A stretch of 64,000 nt of DNA from Vicia villosa (lineage: Eukaryota; Streptophyta; Magnoliopsida; Fabales; Fabaceae): NCBI RefSeq assembly GCF_029867415.1, contig NW_026705395.1:1-64000 (forward strand). Direction: 5' to 3'. The notes beneath the pieces were generated by a model. The model did not search any database. It was given only the letters and a program-made list of their open reading frames with translations, and was not told where the DNA came from. Numbering within the stretch: the first letter of the stretch is position 1; every line of letters begins with the position of its first letter. This document shows positions 49,641-61,612 of this stretch, piece after piece. A program made the position numbers and the translations under genes.

Positions 49641-52600
49641 TGTGATACGGTGAACTGACTTTTATATCGGAATGTCGCGGTTAAGCATGAGTCGCCACCG
49701 ACTTTTATTTTATCCAAACAAATTCGGAAAGGCAAAAAGAAACAGAAAAAAACCTTTTAAAGAAATCTAAGTTCGGGGGGTAATTTATGCAAAGGGAAGG
49801 TGTAAGGCACCCTTTGCATCCATGGTTTTCCATGGGCTCTTAATTGCTTTGCTTGCTCGTTTTCAGAAAATGTAGATGAAAAAGGAAAAAATGGACTTTA
49901 GCTCGTAAATGAGCGTAGCCAGTTTTTGAAGAATTTGAGAAAGAATATAGAAAATAGAGCAGGGCAAGGCAATTTGGGGCAATTACCTTAAACTCAGATG
50001 ATAGGTCTCTTTTTAGCCTTTCAGAATGAAAGGGTCTATCCTTGCCATAAGAGGGCAGGAAGCCTTTCGTTTGGAGGTAGAAGGGTCGTCGAGTTATCGT
50101 TCGCCCAAAGACTGACCCATGCTATAGAGAGGCAGGTAGTCTAAGAGGAAAGATCAGAATAGCCTTTGTTTGTAGGCAACCAGAAGATACCTCAGCCTTT
50201 TCCGTAGGCAACTTCCGAGGGTCGAGGTCATGTTAGTGTATCGAAGGCAGCATCATTAGGGACCATGACCTTTAATCGAGGCAACATGGCTGAGGTATCC
50301 TCATATTCGAGGGACTGGCTATTCTGCAAAAACACAAGGCAACAAGGCAACAAGGCAACAAGGCAACAAGGCAACAAGGCAACAGAGAGGTTACCCAAAA
50401 GCGTGCGTGTGTGCAACAATCACGTGGTTAATTCAATATATTATCTTGTAAATTAGTGATTCTAGGTTAATTACAATCTTGCACTCCCTAAATTACTAAC
50501 CACGCAGTAAAATAATATAACAGTTTTAAGTGCCTTTAAGGCCACACAATACAACCAGGGAACAGTTACATAATAATATGGGGAAGGGAACAATGAAACC
50601 AGCGGATCCCTTAATAGGGTTTGACATAAGTAATAATAAAGCATAAAATATTAAAGTTAGGGTTTAGGGTTACCCTCGCTCGTAGCCTTGGCGACTTGAC
50701 AAATCCTTTGATTAATGAAGGTTGATGGGCAGAGGTTTGCCTTGAGCATGAAGCATTGACCCTGACCATTAAAGAGTTGACAAAAGAAAAAGAAAGAATT
50801 GAGTGTATGACTAATTCATTAACATATGAAGTAAAACTTAATTGAACCTACAATGCAAATGTAATAATTAATAAAAATTAAATTTAAGAAAAAAAGAGTC
50901 GGAACTTAGCTTTTTGATTGGCATGGCGCGTAATCGGAAGATTTTCGATTAACCCTGAAAAGGCACAGAAAAGAAACATTTTTAGTGTAGGGCCAATTCT
51001 CGCAAACCCTGATTAGGGCATAAGTTAGCCATGGTTAATAAAATCGAACCAATTAATTATTGGTTTTCCAACCTAATTAATTAAATTAATTAATCATTAG
51101 TTTTCAACCTAATTAATTAAATCGGCAAAATATATTTTTTGATTTAATTATCAAACCCTAATAACTTAATCAATTGTAGAATAACTAAACAATTAGATTA
51201 TTTTATTTTATCATGAAAATATTAGTAATAATAAATATTTTTATATTTTATGTTTTTTATGAAAAGGGAAATATAAACAAAAGTTGGTTGAAATAGAATA
51301 TTAAAAGGATAAAAATAAACAATTAAATAAAAAAAACTATGTCATAAAACATAAAAGAAAAATTAGAAACACTCAGCTGGGATTCAGTGTGGTGCGCTGA
51401 TGGGGATCTATGGTGCGCTGCTACATCAGGAACGTTGGATCTAATCTGGCTGCGATCCACTGGTGCAGCATTGCAGGCGCATGGTGAACATGAGAGGGCC
51501 AGATGCGCTGGATCCATGATCAAATTACTTGAAAAATAAAATTGTAAATCCTGGGAATCGAACCCAAGTTCCTTCGCATGTTGCCAAAATGCCTTAGCCA
51601 TCTATGCTGGGTCCGTTATGTTGTTATTGTGTCACACGCACTAGGTGATATAGAAAACAAATTAACCAGGAATGAATTTAAAACAGGGACGCGCCCCAGG
51701 GCCTTCGTCTTCCCCATTGATTTCTTGAAGAAAACCAATACTTTTACCTACAGTTTTTTTTTTATGACACTATAGACCTGCATCAATCAAATCCGTAAAA
51801 ATAATGCAAATAAATTCCGGCCAAGACCATAAATCAATGGGAAATCGACTACCGAATACAGTGGTGCCCTTTGTTAGGGCTAATTTCGCTTCCAAGAAGA
51901 AGCCCCAACTCGAAACTTCGAGAGACCTATCAATGGTGTTTCGTTGTTCATGCCTTTAAACTCAAATCAAAGAGTCCAGAAACACTTTATAGGTCATCAC
52001 GATCACGAATGTTAGTTCAAAACACGTTTATAATGCACATATGAGCAAGATGAAAGATTGAAACATATTTTGCAAACCGTAAACGCGAGGGCGATGATAG
52101 TTGCCGCCTTAGATGTCTGTGATGCGTGTGCTCACTTCAGAATATGCCGAGAGTCCTTTGGATCCCTGGAATGGTTCGATTTGTTCTCTCGACACCTCTG
52201 CTACATCCCTCTTATGCCACGGTTTTGTTGAATTTGAACGGAATCTCGCGTCACGATTTTTCTTTTTCTGCAAAAACACAACACAAAAGAAACTATACGA
52301 GATATACGAGATACAGTGGAATTGAAACTATACAAAATCCAGTGAAATTGTGTTGTGCTATTAGTCTGTATGGAGTATCATATAGGTTGAGGAATGTGTT
52401 TAAGAATCTGTAATGGTGTTGTATTTGATTCGTTTTCAGTTAAGAGGTGATAGTGGTTTAACACTGAATGCCATGGTACGACACAAAGGTTTGACTTTTT
52501 GTTTTTGTACGTGACTGGTTAGCCAAGAAGATGAAAAGGGTTTCTATAAGGGTTTTCTCCTCCTCCCCCTTTTTTTCGGTTTTTTGTTGTTGTTATATAT

Positions 52601-52962
52601 AGAAAAAATTAGGTTAATGATAATGGACCTAGTATAAACTTGAGCCCAATGAGTCTTTATTGAATTTAAATGGACCCTGTCTTTATTATTTGCACCTATA
52701 AAGAAATAATACAAATAGCACAATAATGTAACAAAATGATTTACTAATTTTAATCCTAAGTTGAATTAAAATAAAATTAGTAAACCAAAAGGATTAGTAA
52801 ATCGGAAACATTATTAAATCGTAAAAAACGACCCAAAAAAATGCGCACAGATGGACATGTAATGTATATTCTTATTTTCTAAATGAATGTTAATGCAAAT
52901 GGTGCAAATGGTTGTGAAGCGATAAGCCAGATAAAAAGGAGGGCAAATTTTAGGGTATGACA
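49641..52962 (-). repeat. Tat LTR3 (5' LTR)
   Basis: 3322 bp, six octamer copies, ends tatgaca at 52962 before tgctg. TATA-like element near 52593-52602. Private changes include agccatctatgc, attttatcatg and aagaagatgaa. Confidence 0.95.
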
Positions 52963-52967
52963 TGCTG
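52963..52967 (+). repeat. Target duplication of element E, right copy
   Basis: tgctg, identical to 32649-32653. Confidence 0.95.
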
Positions 52968-53292
52968 AATCCAATCTTCTGATCTGATTCTTCCTGAATC
53001 TTCAATATTCTGATCTGATTCTTCAATTATTCTTTTGACCTTTAAATATGCGCCACATAGGATTACATAATATTCACATAGAATATTCTCTATCTATTAA
53101 GTACAAACTGAATCTTCCTTCCAGTTCTGCAGGCGCGATGTCATGAGTTGATGTCATGACATTCCATCTAACATCTTGCTTGTACCTGTTTTATTCTTTA
53201 TAAACTTGCAAGATTCACATTAATATTATGTTTTACTGCTATTATGTTTTAGTCAAACATAGATACCAATCAGCCAATAAAAGCACTAACAA
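52968..53292 (-). repeat. Copia array LTR d, part 2
   Basis: 325 bp completing LTR d (1168 bp without element E), ending agcactaaca. Confidence 0.9.
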
Positions 53293-55192
53293 TCTCCCCC
53301 TTTGGCATATTTTGGCTAAAACATAAAAGTGCAGCAAAAACATAAACACTTCAAGACACCAAGGAAGAACAGAATTTACATTCTCAGAGTTCGGATTACC
53401 TTCTGTTCTTCAGGACTTGAACCACATCAATACATACTTCTCCCCCTTTTTAGACATAATATGACAAAGAAAGAACTGATGTCATAATATGCAGTGGAAC
53501 CTCTTCATGCAACACTGGTGTTCACGAGGAAGATGATGGGAGAAGCCCTTCGCCTTGGAGGACCAATGGTGGCATAAGAGACCCTTGCCTTAGTCTTGTA
53601 CCAGAAACCGAATCCTAGCATAGACCTCGAGAGAGGACTTGAGTGAAAACTATCCACCAGTCCTAGTAACTCAGAACACAAATCACAATTGTGTTCATAA
53701 CTCAGATCATAAATCACAACGAGAATGATTCATATACTAAAGGTTGTATATATTGGAACATCTTTGTTGTTATTGCAGAAAAACCCATGGTAGAGACCAT
53801 CAACATCCCCAGCATGTGTTTTTCTTTTTCTGAGATGGTTTTGGTATAGCAACCCATCACAATACCAAACCCAGACCCGACTCAGAAGAACGCACACGAA
53901 CGACATTTTGAGAGAGTTTGATTTCTGCATTTTACGGAGATGCTATTATATAGAAAATGGAGATTGTAGGAAATAACGATGGTATTTGGTCTTGTTCAAT
54001 GGTCAAACGGTTAAATAGAAAACAGTTCAAAAAGCTATTACTCTTTCCAAAGCAGTTTTTTACTGTTTTTCTGATAGGAGTTATCTTGAATTACCAGTGC
54101 ATTCATAGTCATTGAATGAACTTTACACCGACCACTGATGTGTAGATAAACTTCAATTCAGATTTCCTTGTTTGACTGTGAAGATTCAATGTCTTTAAAC
54201 ATGTCATGACATTGTGTCAGACATTGTCACTTTTCTTTCCTTCAGGCACATAGCCCGAGATTTCGTAAAAGATTAGGACAGAGCATCATTTGGACCAATT
54301 AACAAACTCCCTACTTACTCACTAGTCATAGACATAGACTTCTATTATTTTTGTACACCTTGAGACTGTTAGCACACAGCTACCTCATTAGTGTAGAGAA
54401 GGAATAGTGGTTACTAGTTGCACATGGCTGACTTAAACCATTCAAATAATTGACAAAAGTATCACATTTTCTTCATGATGTAAAAGTATTTTTTACCAAG
54501 AAATTTCTCTTGACAAAAGAAGTTACCCTCCTATTCTAGATAGTCTGAGCTCCCACAAACGGAATAAGCTTGAAATGATGAATGGAAAATATAAGACTCA
54601 TCTTCATATCTTCAAGAACCGCACCCTCTGTTCAACAATCCTGTTGAACACACTCATTATAGCAAATTTGTTCCTAACAATAAATACTTACACCAGAAGT
54701 AGAATGTCATAACATTGTGTCTGACATTTGTTCTACCAGTATTCCCCACAAGTATTATCCCCTTTTCTTTTCAACAGACCCTTGCCTAAGAACTTATCTC
54801 CTTCAGAAACGATCAACAGATGACCCCTTTATACTAAAATCATACACAGAGAGGTTGCCACAATCTCAACAAACAGAACTGCCACTCCTGGAATATTGTT
54901 GAGCATAACCCTACCATGTTTGAATCAGACCATGGTCTGCTTAAGAAACTCTGAAATCCTTCTTGATAAGGTGTTTTTCAATCTCACACATTGATTAACA
55001 TACTTCTTGAACATAAGAGATTCTCCTTTATCCTTAGCTGTGTTGATCCGATCATAGAACTTTTGTCTTCATAGTCATCTTCACTAAGTGAAGTCTTCAT
55101 CATGAAAGTAATTATGTATGGCCAGAACACATTACTTACATCCAGATCAGAACCTGCCCAGAAATAGACAGGATGCCTGCTCTGATACCAAT
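53293..55192 (-). other. Copia array internal region 4
   Basis: 1900 bp, non-coding, closest to region 3. PPT complement atctccccctttgg; PBS complement at 55179-55190. Confidence 0.8.
55179..55190 (-). promoter_or_regulatory. Copia PBS, unit 4
   Basis: tggtatcagagc, two bases from LTR e. Confidence 0.9.
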
Positions 55193-56361
55193 TGAAAATT
55201 CATGTATGACAGACTCGGATGTCAATCCTGATGTCAAGACATCTGATGTGTTATTAATGTAGCACAACCAGAATAGAAGGATCCCCCATTATTTAATTAC
55301 ACATGTTCAGCATACATAACAAGATTATAAATTTACATGGTTCTGTATAGGAACAACTAACACTTCTGAACCTGATGTTGTAAACAAAGTCATAACATCC
55401 ATAACCGAACAATTAATGCAGAAGATAAATAACACATTTAATTGTTAACCCAGTTCGGTCTAACTACCTACTCTGGGGGCTACCAAGCCAGGAAGAAGAT
55501 TCCACTATCAAGAGTACTATTTTATATAAACAACCTCTGGTTTATAGATAAACAACCTCTGGTTTACCTAGTCACTACCCAATGCAATCTCTATCTCAGA
55601 ACTCCATCCAAGATAAGAAAACCTCTTCTCACTCCCCGGTGATACCTAATTGTTACAACCCTGCAACAGCTATTTACACAATTAACAATGAACACATACT
55701 TGATCTTGCTTCACAGATTCAACCAAGCTTACAATACTCAACTCTTACCTACAGGTTTTGAGTGAGGACAATCACTTCTCTAACCTACAGGTTTCCAGAT
55801 GGACAAGGAAGCCATCCCACAACCTGGGTGGTCTACCTATAGAAACCCTAATGATTACATCGTTAAAACCAGGTTTTTTATCTTTTCTAGGTTACAAAAG
55901 TTTCCTATTTATAACCTGATCCCAGTTGGACCTGGGCTTACAAATCGCAGCACTCTTGCTGTTACATATATGCAGAAAATATTCTGCTACAAATAAGGTC
56001 TTTCAATCCTGAGTTTCCTAAATTAGAAACTGCTGAATCCAATCTTCTGATCTGATTCTTCCTGAATCTTCAATCTTCAGATCTGATTCTTCAATTATTC
56101 TTTTGATCTTTAAACATGCGCCACATAGGATTACATAATATTCACATAGAATATTCTCTATCTGTTAAGTACAAACTGAATCTTCCTTCCAGTTCTGTAG
56201 GAGCGATGTCATGAGTTGATGTCATGACATTCCATCTAACATCTTGCTTGTACCTGTTTTATTCTTTATAAACTTGCAAGATTCACATTAATATTATGTT
56301 TTACTGCTATTATGTTTTAGTCAAACATATAGATACCAATCAGCCAATAAAAGCACTAACA
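55193..56361 (-). repeat. Copia array LTR e (outermost, 5' LTR)
   Basis: 1169 bp. TATA complement at 55914-55924. Shares actcggatg, gaacacatacttg, ggttttttatc and gctgttaca with LTR a against LTRs b-d. Confidence 0.9.
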
Positions 56362-56366
56362 CTTTA

Positions 56367-59300
56367 ACTTTACTAAATCATTTTACCCATCAAATTAAAT
56401 CATTTTCACTTGATATTTCACACACTTTCCATTTATCATACCTATTTTATGAATATCCAAAAAAATCACAAAAATATTATTTATTATATATTTTTTATTG
56501 GGTTTAAAATGGTATATTTTTAAGTATTTTTAATACTTTTAAAATATAGTTTTCTTTATATTTTTCAAACCTAATATTTTTGTAAATATTTTGTGATCAA
56601 ACTTTGTTCATAATTCAATTTCACATGGCCCTCTAATAGAGTGTAAGACTCAAACCTTTTAATTTTTCAGATTTTCAAGATACATTCAATCAACTGTTTT
56701 CACAACAGTAATTAATTCAATTTCAAATCATCTTAAACTATTTTCATAACAGTAATTAATCTTCTGGGCCTCTTGAATATTAAAAAGTGTAAGACCCAAC
56801 ACCTTTTTCTGTACATACAGTTTTTAAATCCCATTTTTAAATAAACAGTAAACTCCTCATCTATTTTTCAAAACTTTCTTCTCGGTATTGAAGGGCATTA
56901 TTCCCTGTGAAACTCTTCATATACCTATGTGACCTAGTGTCCATCTTCACTTATATTTTCAAAACAAAAACTTCAAAACTGTTTTCAATAAATAATTCAA
57001 CTGTTTTCAATCAACTCTCAATCTGTTTTCAAAACAACTTCAATTTCAAATCCATTTCACATGGGCCTCTCCTTGAGTCTAAGTCCCAACCCCTTTTTTT
57101 ACATAAATCATTCAAAGGCCTCCTCTTCATCCAGGTTAGGCTTTACAACTTTCAATTTACAACTTTCATTTAAATTACTGTCAAATATAAACTGTATATA
57201 CACCGTTTAGAACTCCATCTGAGAAAAACCTTAGGACAGATAAACTGTATATGTATTATAGGACTATGACCTAGGATTGTGAATGTTTTCCTGGTGAAGG
57301 CTCTTTCCTAATTATATTTCTATAGTTCAACCTCAAGATGAATTATTCCCGGTGAAACATCTTGAAAAAAGCCTTAGAACAAAAATAAGGCACATCCACC
57401 CAAGAGGAATTATTCCCGGTGAAACCTGTTACCTATTTGCTTAGAGCCAAACTAAGTTCAAAGCCAACATAGCTTTATCTTGTGCTATAACAAGAACCCT
57501 CGATGACCCTTGATTAGCCTCCTCTTAGGCTTACAATACAAGGACCCACGAGCTTCTTAAAAGCATATCTCACAACTTCCTCTTGAGCTTGTATACAAGG
57601 ACCCATCAGGTTTCTTATAAACATAGGAACAGGTCTTTAGTTACCTTTTAGCCTATCTTGGTGAGATTCTTCTATTCTTCAAACCAGGCTTCAAATAAGC
57701 CAAGTATGTCTCAATCTCAGTATTGAGTTCGCCTTTTAGAATGAGAGACATGAACAATCTCTATCACCCATACTTTCAATCTCCAGTAAGTCTTCTCCTT
57801 AGTAGAGTCAAGATTTCACATTTGTTTTCCTCAAACAATGCCATCCTTAATCTTGGGCTTTAAACAAGAAGTATCACTCTTCCCTGGAAAGGGTCAGCCT
57901 CCATTCATAAGTCCATAAATCACTCTTCCATGGAAAAGGGTCAGCCTCCATCAATAAATTCTCAATAGAGTATCATCCCCAGTAAAGGTCAACCTTCAAC
58001 TCTGGGCTTTCATTCATTAATCCCTGCTCAATAAAAGCAAATTCCCAGCAGGGTCAACATTCATCAATCTCTATTCAACAGAGAAATCCTCAGTAATTTA
58101 GAAACAACCTTAGGCTTTGAACAAGGCAGAAAATAATGTCTCCCTAGCTATAGTCAGCCACAATTCTAGGCTTTGTACATAACACCAAATAAATCTTTCA
58201 GTCAAATAAAACAAAACATTCTCCAGCTAAAGTCAGCCACAATTATGGGTTTCATATAGAACACAAGTTTCTTCAGTCAAAGTCAATCCCTAGTGGAGTC
58301 ATCTCCCAGGGTCAACCAAAACTCTTATAAGCCTCAAGCTTGGGCCTTGTACAAGCCAGTAAAAAATTTAAATCTTTCTTACAGAGGTGAGACATGATTC
58401 ATCTCTATGAATAGACTTTTTAATTGTTATACCACATTCAAACATAACAAACATCATTTTCATAAAAAACATTTCCCATTTATATTGATACAAGACTGTG
58501 TGCTCTGTTGACTTCACGTCCAGACTGATGTCTTCCTTTAATGGTTGAAATCTTTTACTTTATATAAGATGATACTGGCATACTTGCACACACACAAGTA
58601 AGGTCCCTCTCTTATCATAAAGTAACCTTTTCATTATGATTGTTCTTTCATATAAGATGATACTGGCATACTTGCACACACACAAGTAAGGTCCCTCTCT
58701 TATCATGAAAGAACCCTCATTTTCATTCACTTTTAAAATGTTTGTGGTAAAACAATTGAAATATCTCTCCGTTAAGATGATGGCTCGTCTCTTTTTTACA
58801 AACAGAGATTTAATTCAAACTTCAACCTTGAGTTCAAACAAGGCACCCAAAATCAATTCATTTCCCTAATTAGTTCCTCGAACTAAAAAAAGCTCTGACT
58901 TCCATTAGGGATATGTAGGCATGAGATTCACAAGGAATCTTAGCGAGCTAACAAAAAACCAAAAACCAGTCAGTTCATCCATCTTTCAATCCAATTCAAT
59001 TCTCTCTCCCAACAGAAAGGAGAAACTTTCCCGATCAAGCAACAGACACAAACACATAGACACAGAGAAGGTTCCTGTAGAATACTACGGATATGTAGGG
59101 TTCTTAAAACCTTCCCTATGTATAACCAACCTCCCGGACTCCAGAACATCTGTTTAGGTGAAATCCCCACACCTAGAAAACTCTCAGGGTTTATTTGAGA
59201 TCTTTTTCCCCTTCCTCCTCGTAGGATAATTAAAAAACTTTGCGTGCTATCGTAGAAAGAACTGAAATAAAATTCCTCCCACAAGGGTGCCTCTCTCCTT

Positions 59301-59373
59301 CCAAATTTCGCGTGAAGGGTTCGGCGTGCCGTCCTCCCAAGTGAAACGGGGAAGTAAAAAAAAAACGACACCA
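56367..59373 (+). repeat. Ogre C 5' LTR, second part
   Basis: AT-rich first kilobase, then sequence colinear with the Ogre A LTR from about 58285. Two near-identical ~80-bp segments (ataagatgatactggcatac... near 58564 and 58651) form a short direct repeat. The end is about 59373, eight bases before the PBS (approximate). Confidence 0.8.
59092..59127 (+). other. Conserved LTR hairpin module (Ogre C)
   Basis: atgtagggttcttaaaacct then tccctatgtataacc, able to fold with tagggtt/aacct-type arms; same place as the module at 2821. Confidence 0.45.
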
Positions 59374-59381
59374 TAGAAAAA

Positions 59382-59399
59382 TGGCGACTCAGCTGGGGA
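59382..59399 (+). promoter_or_regulatory. Ogre C primer binding site
   Basis: tggcgactcagctgggga; one base differs from the Ogre A and Tat sites (cag versus ctg). Confidence 0.8.
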
Positions 59400-60179
59400 C
59401 AAGTAATAACCTTTGTTTTTCATCCAAACCAATGGTTGACTTGTGCTGGTCCAACCCCAATGGGGAATTAGGGATGCCAAATTCCCCCTCAAACAAGAGA
59501 GGTCCTGCTTAACCTCTGTGTCATATCGTGTGTTTGCTGCATTTCTACTTATTTACTTTTATGGGTTTTCAATCGGGAAAGAGCTTGATTCTCCCTTGTG
59601 GTGAGAAATCCTACACCCATATTTGAGTGCAACATAAGATAAGATTGAGGATGTCTTCCCGGTGAAGCCTCTAATCTTGGTCCAAATCTACTCTAGGGAT
59701 ACGCCTGGCTGGTTGTGATTAACTGCGCCAATGCCTTCCGAGACTGATTTTGTACCAGGAGGACATAGAAACACTTTAACCCCAATTTAAGCCTCTTAGG
59801 ACGTAGAGCGGTGATTACAAAAGTAATTGTCACGCAGATACTACACTCAGAAAGAGTCTCTTAGAGATACCGTCAAACATATCTTTAAGATCGAGTAATG
59901 GAATCTGAGATCCCTAGAACCCGTTCTACAGGTACAAAAATCCAAATCAATAGTTCATCGTAGGGCGAGGTTAGAGACGTGACTCCATGACAACTACACC
60001 CTTCTACCCCATGTTTGCTAAAAAACTCTTGCATGCGCATTCATGCATTCATTCATTCATCATAATAATAAAAACAAAGAGTATTTTTTGAGTCATTTTT
60101 CAAGGAAACTTAATAACGTACGTTATGAACTTCAGAGAGAGAAAGAGAGAAACGAATAAAGGACTTAAGGATCTATACC
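59400..60179 (+). other. Ogre C leader
   Basis: Non-coding 5'UTR of about 780 bp; its first half matches the Ogre A leader. The run agagagaaagagagaaacga lies just before ORF1. Confidence 0.7.
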
Positions 60180-61612
60180 ATGGATTACGGAAGAAAGAGA
60201 GCTAGGAAATACACCTTCAAAATTCTTAAGGTTGAGGAATTGGAAAAGCTCGGAAAACTGGTGGTCAGCCCCCAAACTTTCAATAAGAATGGAAAACTTC
60301 TGCCTCTTCTCAATACCAACATTGTGGATGGGATCCTTCCCACACTGGTAGAGTTTTACGATCTAATGTATCACTGTTTCACTTTTCCATATTATCAACT
60401 GATGTCTATGATGGAGGAGTATTCTCGTCTGGTTGGAATACCCGTGTACGCACAAGATCCGTACTCCGTTTTGGAAAAGAATCCTGATGACGTCATCATT
60501 GCAGCAACTACTCCCCTGGACGTAGTCGACATCTGAACTCATATGGTGAGTAAAGGAGGAATTCAAGGATTACCCTCCAAGTTTCTAATGGATCAAGATC
60601 AGTACTTCGTCAGCATCCAAGATATGAGCGCTTTTGAGGAAATCTTGGCATTGCTCATCTACAAATTATTTATGTTCCCTAACATTAACAACTTCATCAA
60701 CATCAACGCAATTAAGATCTTTTTAATTGGAAATCCAGTTCCAACCTTGCTTGCGGATACTTACCACTCTGTGCATTCTAGAAACCTACATCAAGAAGGA
60801 TTAATCACATGCTGTGTACCGTTGTTACACGAATGGTTCGTCTCACACCTGCCCAAGTCTGGCACTTTCCGGAACCTGAGGGATGGCCTCTGCTGGTCAC
60901 AGAAAATCATGTCCCTCACTCACTCAGACATTGATTAGTGTAATCACAACGACAACGAAACCAAGATCATCTGCAGTTGCGGAAGATATCCCAACATACC
61001 CCTTATTGGAATTAAGGGAGGAATCAGTTATAATCCAACTTTAGCCCGTCGTCAATATGGCTATCCCATGAAAAAAGTACCAAGTAACATTCAATTGGAG
61101 GGTCTATTCTTCAAGAACATTGACGATCATGGTAAGATGCTGAAGAAGGAAATTATCCAAGCCTGGCGTCATGCTCACAAGAAAGGGAGAAGATTGTTAA
61201 GAAATCATCTTTGCATCTCCTTGGACCCTTACCTTCAATGGGTACGCGTTAAGGCATTTAATCTCAGGATGCCATACCAGCGTCAAGAACCAATTCACCC
61301 AAGGGAAACAATCTTCCTTTTCTCCACCAATGTTGAGAAACTACAAGCGGCATTAACCAAGGTGTGTTAAGAAAGAATGCAAGGAGAAACAAGTACCGGA
61401 TCATCAACACAGAAAATGTTGAGATTCAAAACATCCTAATAAGGAAGTATGACTTATTTGAAGTACTCGAATGACAAGTGACAAAAACGTCACTTTCTCA
61501 CCATATCCCTCCTGCTTCTTGGATCATCGATCAGCTCACGTCAGAAAATGCTCAACTCAAGAAACTAAAGAAGATGTTAGAACTTGAAGTTGGTTCTTCG
61601 TCAAATTTTTAG
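60180..61612 (+). pseudogene. Ogre ORF1 pseudogene
   Basis: ORF1 lies upstream of gag in Ogre elements and its function is unknown. The start ATG at 60180 opens MDYGRKRARKYTFKILKVEE, followed by LGKLVVSPQTF, LVEFYDLMYHCFTFPYYQL and EEYSRLVGIPVY, the pattern I recognise from Ogre ORF1 (FYD...CFTFPDYQL...EEY..LVGLPV). The frame is broken by TGA at 60534, TAG at 60936 and TAA at 61368, all in one frame, and then shifts (+2) near 61375, where RIINTENVEIQNILIRKYDL continues. The final TAG is 61610-61612 after a Lys/Leu-rich tail (KKLKKMLELEVG). Length of about 477 codons is plausible for the family. Confidence 0.85.

Larger units (their letters stand above)
32654..52962 (-). mobile_element. Tat-lineage non-autonomous LTR element, tandem form (3 LTRs, 2 internal regions)
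   Basis: 20,309 bp, flanked by perfect tgctg duplications. Minus orientation: tRNA-Arg-type PBS beside LTR3 and LTR2, and PPT aacaggggcagc directly before the LTR start tgtcataccc. The two internal regions are each 5185 bp, with about a dozen single-base differences by eye. No protease, RT, RNase H or integrase; only a degenerate gag zinc-finger region. The PBS and LTR modules tie it to Ogre/Tat. Confidence 0.95.
22577..56361 (-). mobile_element. SIRE/Maximus-like non-autonomous copia element, tandem array (5 LTRs, 4 internal regions)
   Basis: Five LTRs alternate with four internal regions of 1899-1901 bp; the repeat period is 3066-3068 bp once the 20.3-kb element E is taken out. Minus orientation follows from tggtatcagagc (initiator-Met PBS) beside the LTR 3' ends and the purine tract aaagggggagat directly before the LTR start tgttagtgc. 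The internal regions have no gag, RT or integrase. The array lies within the Ogre C LTR. Confidence 0.9.
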
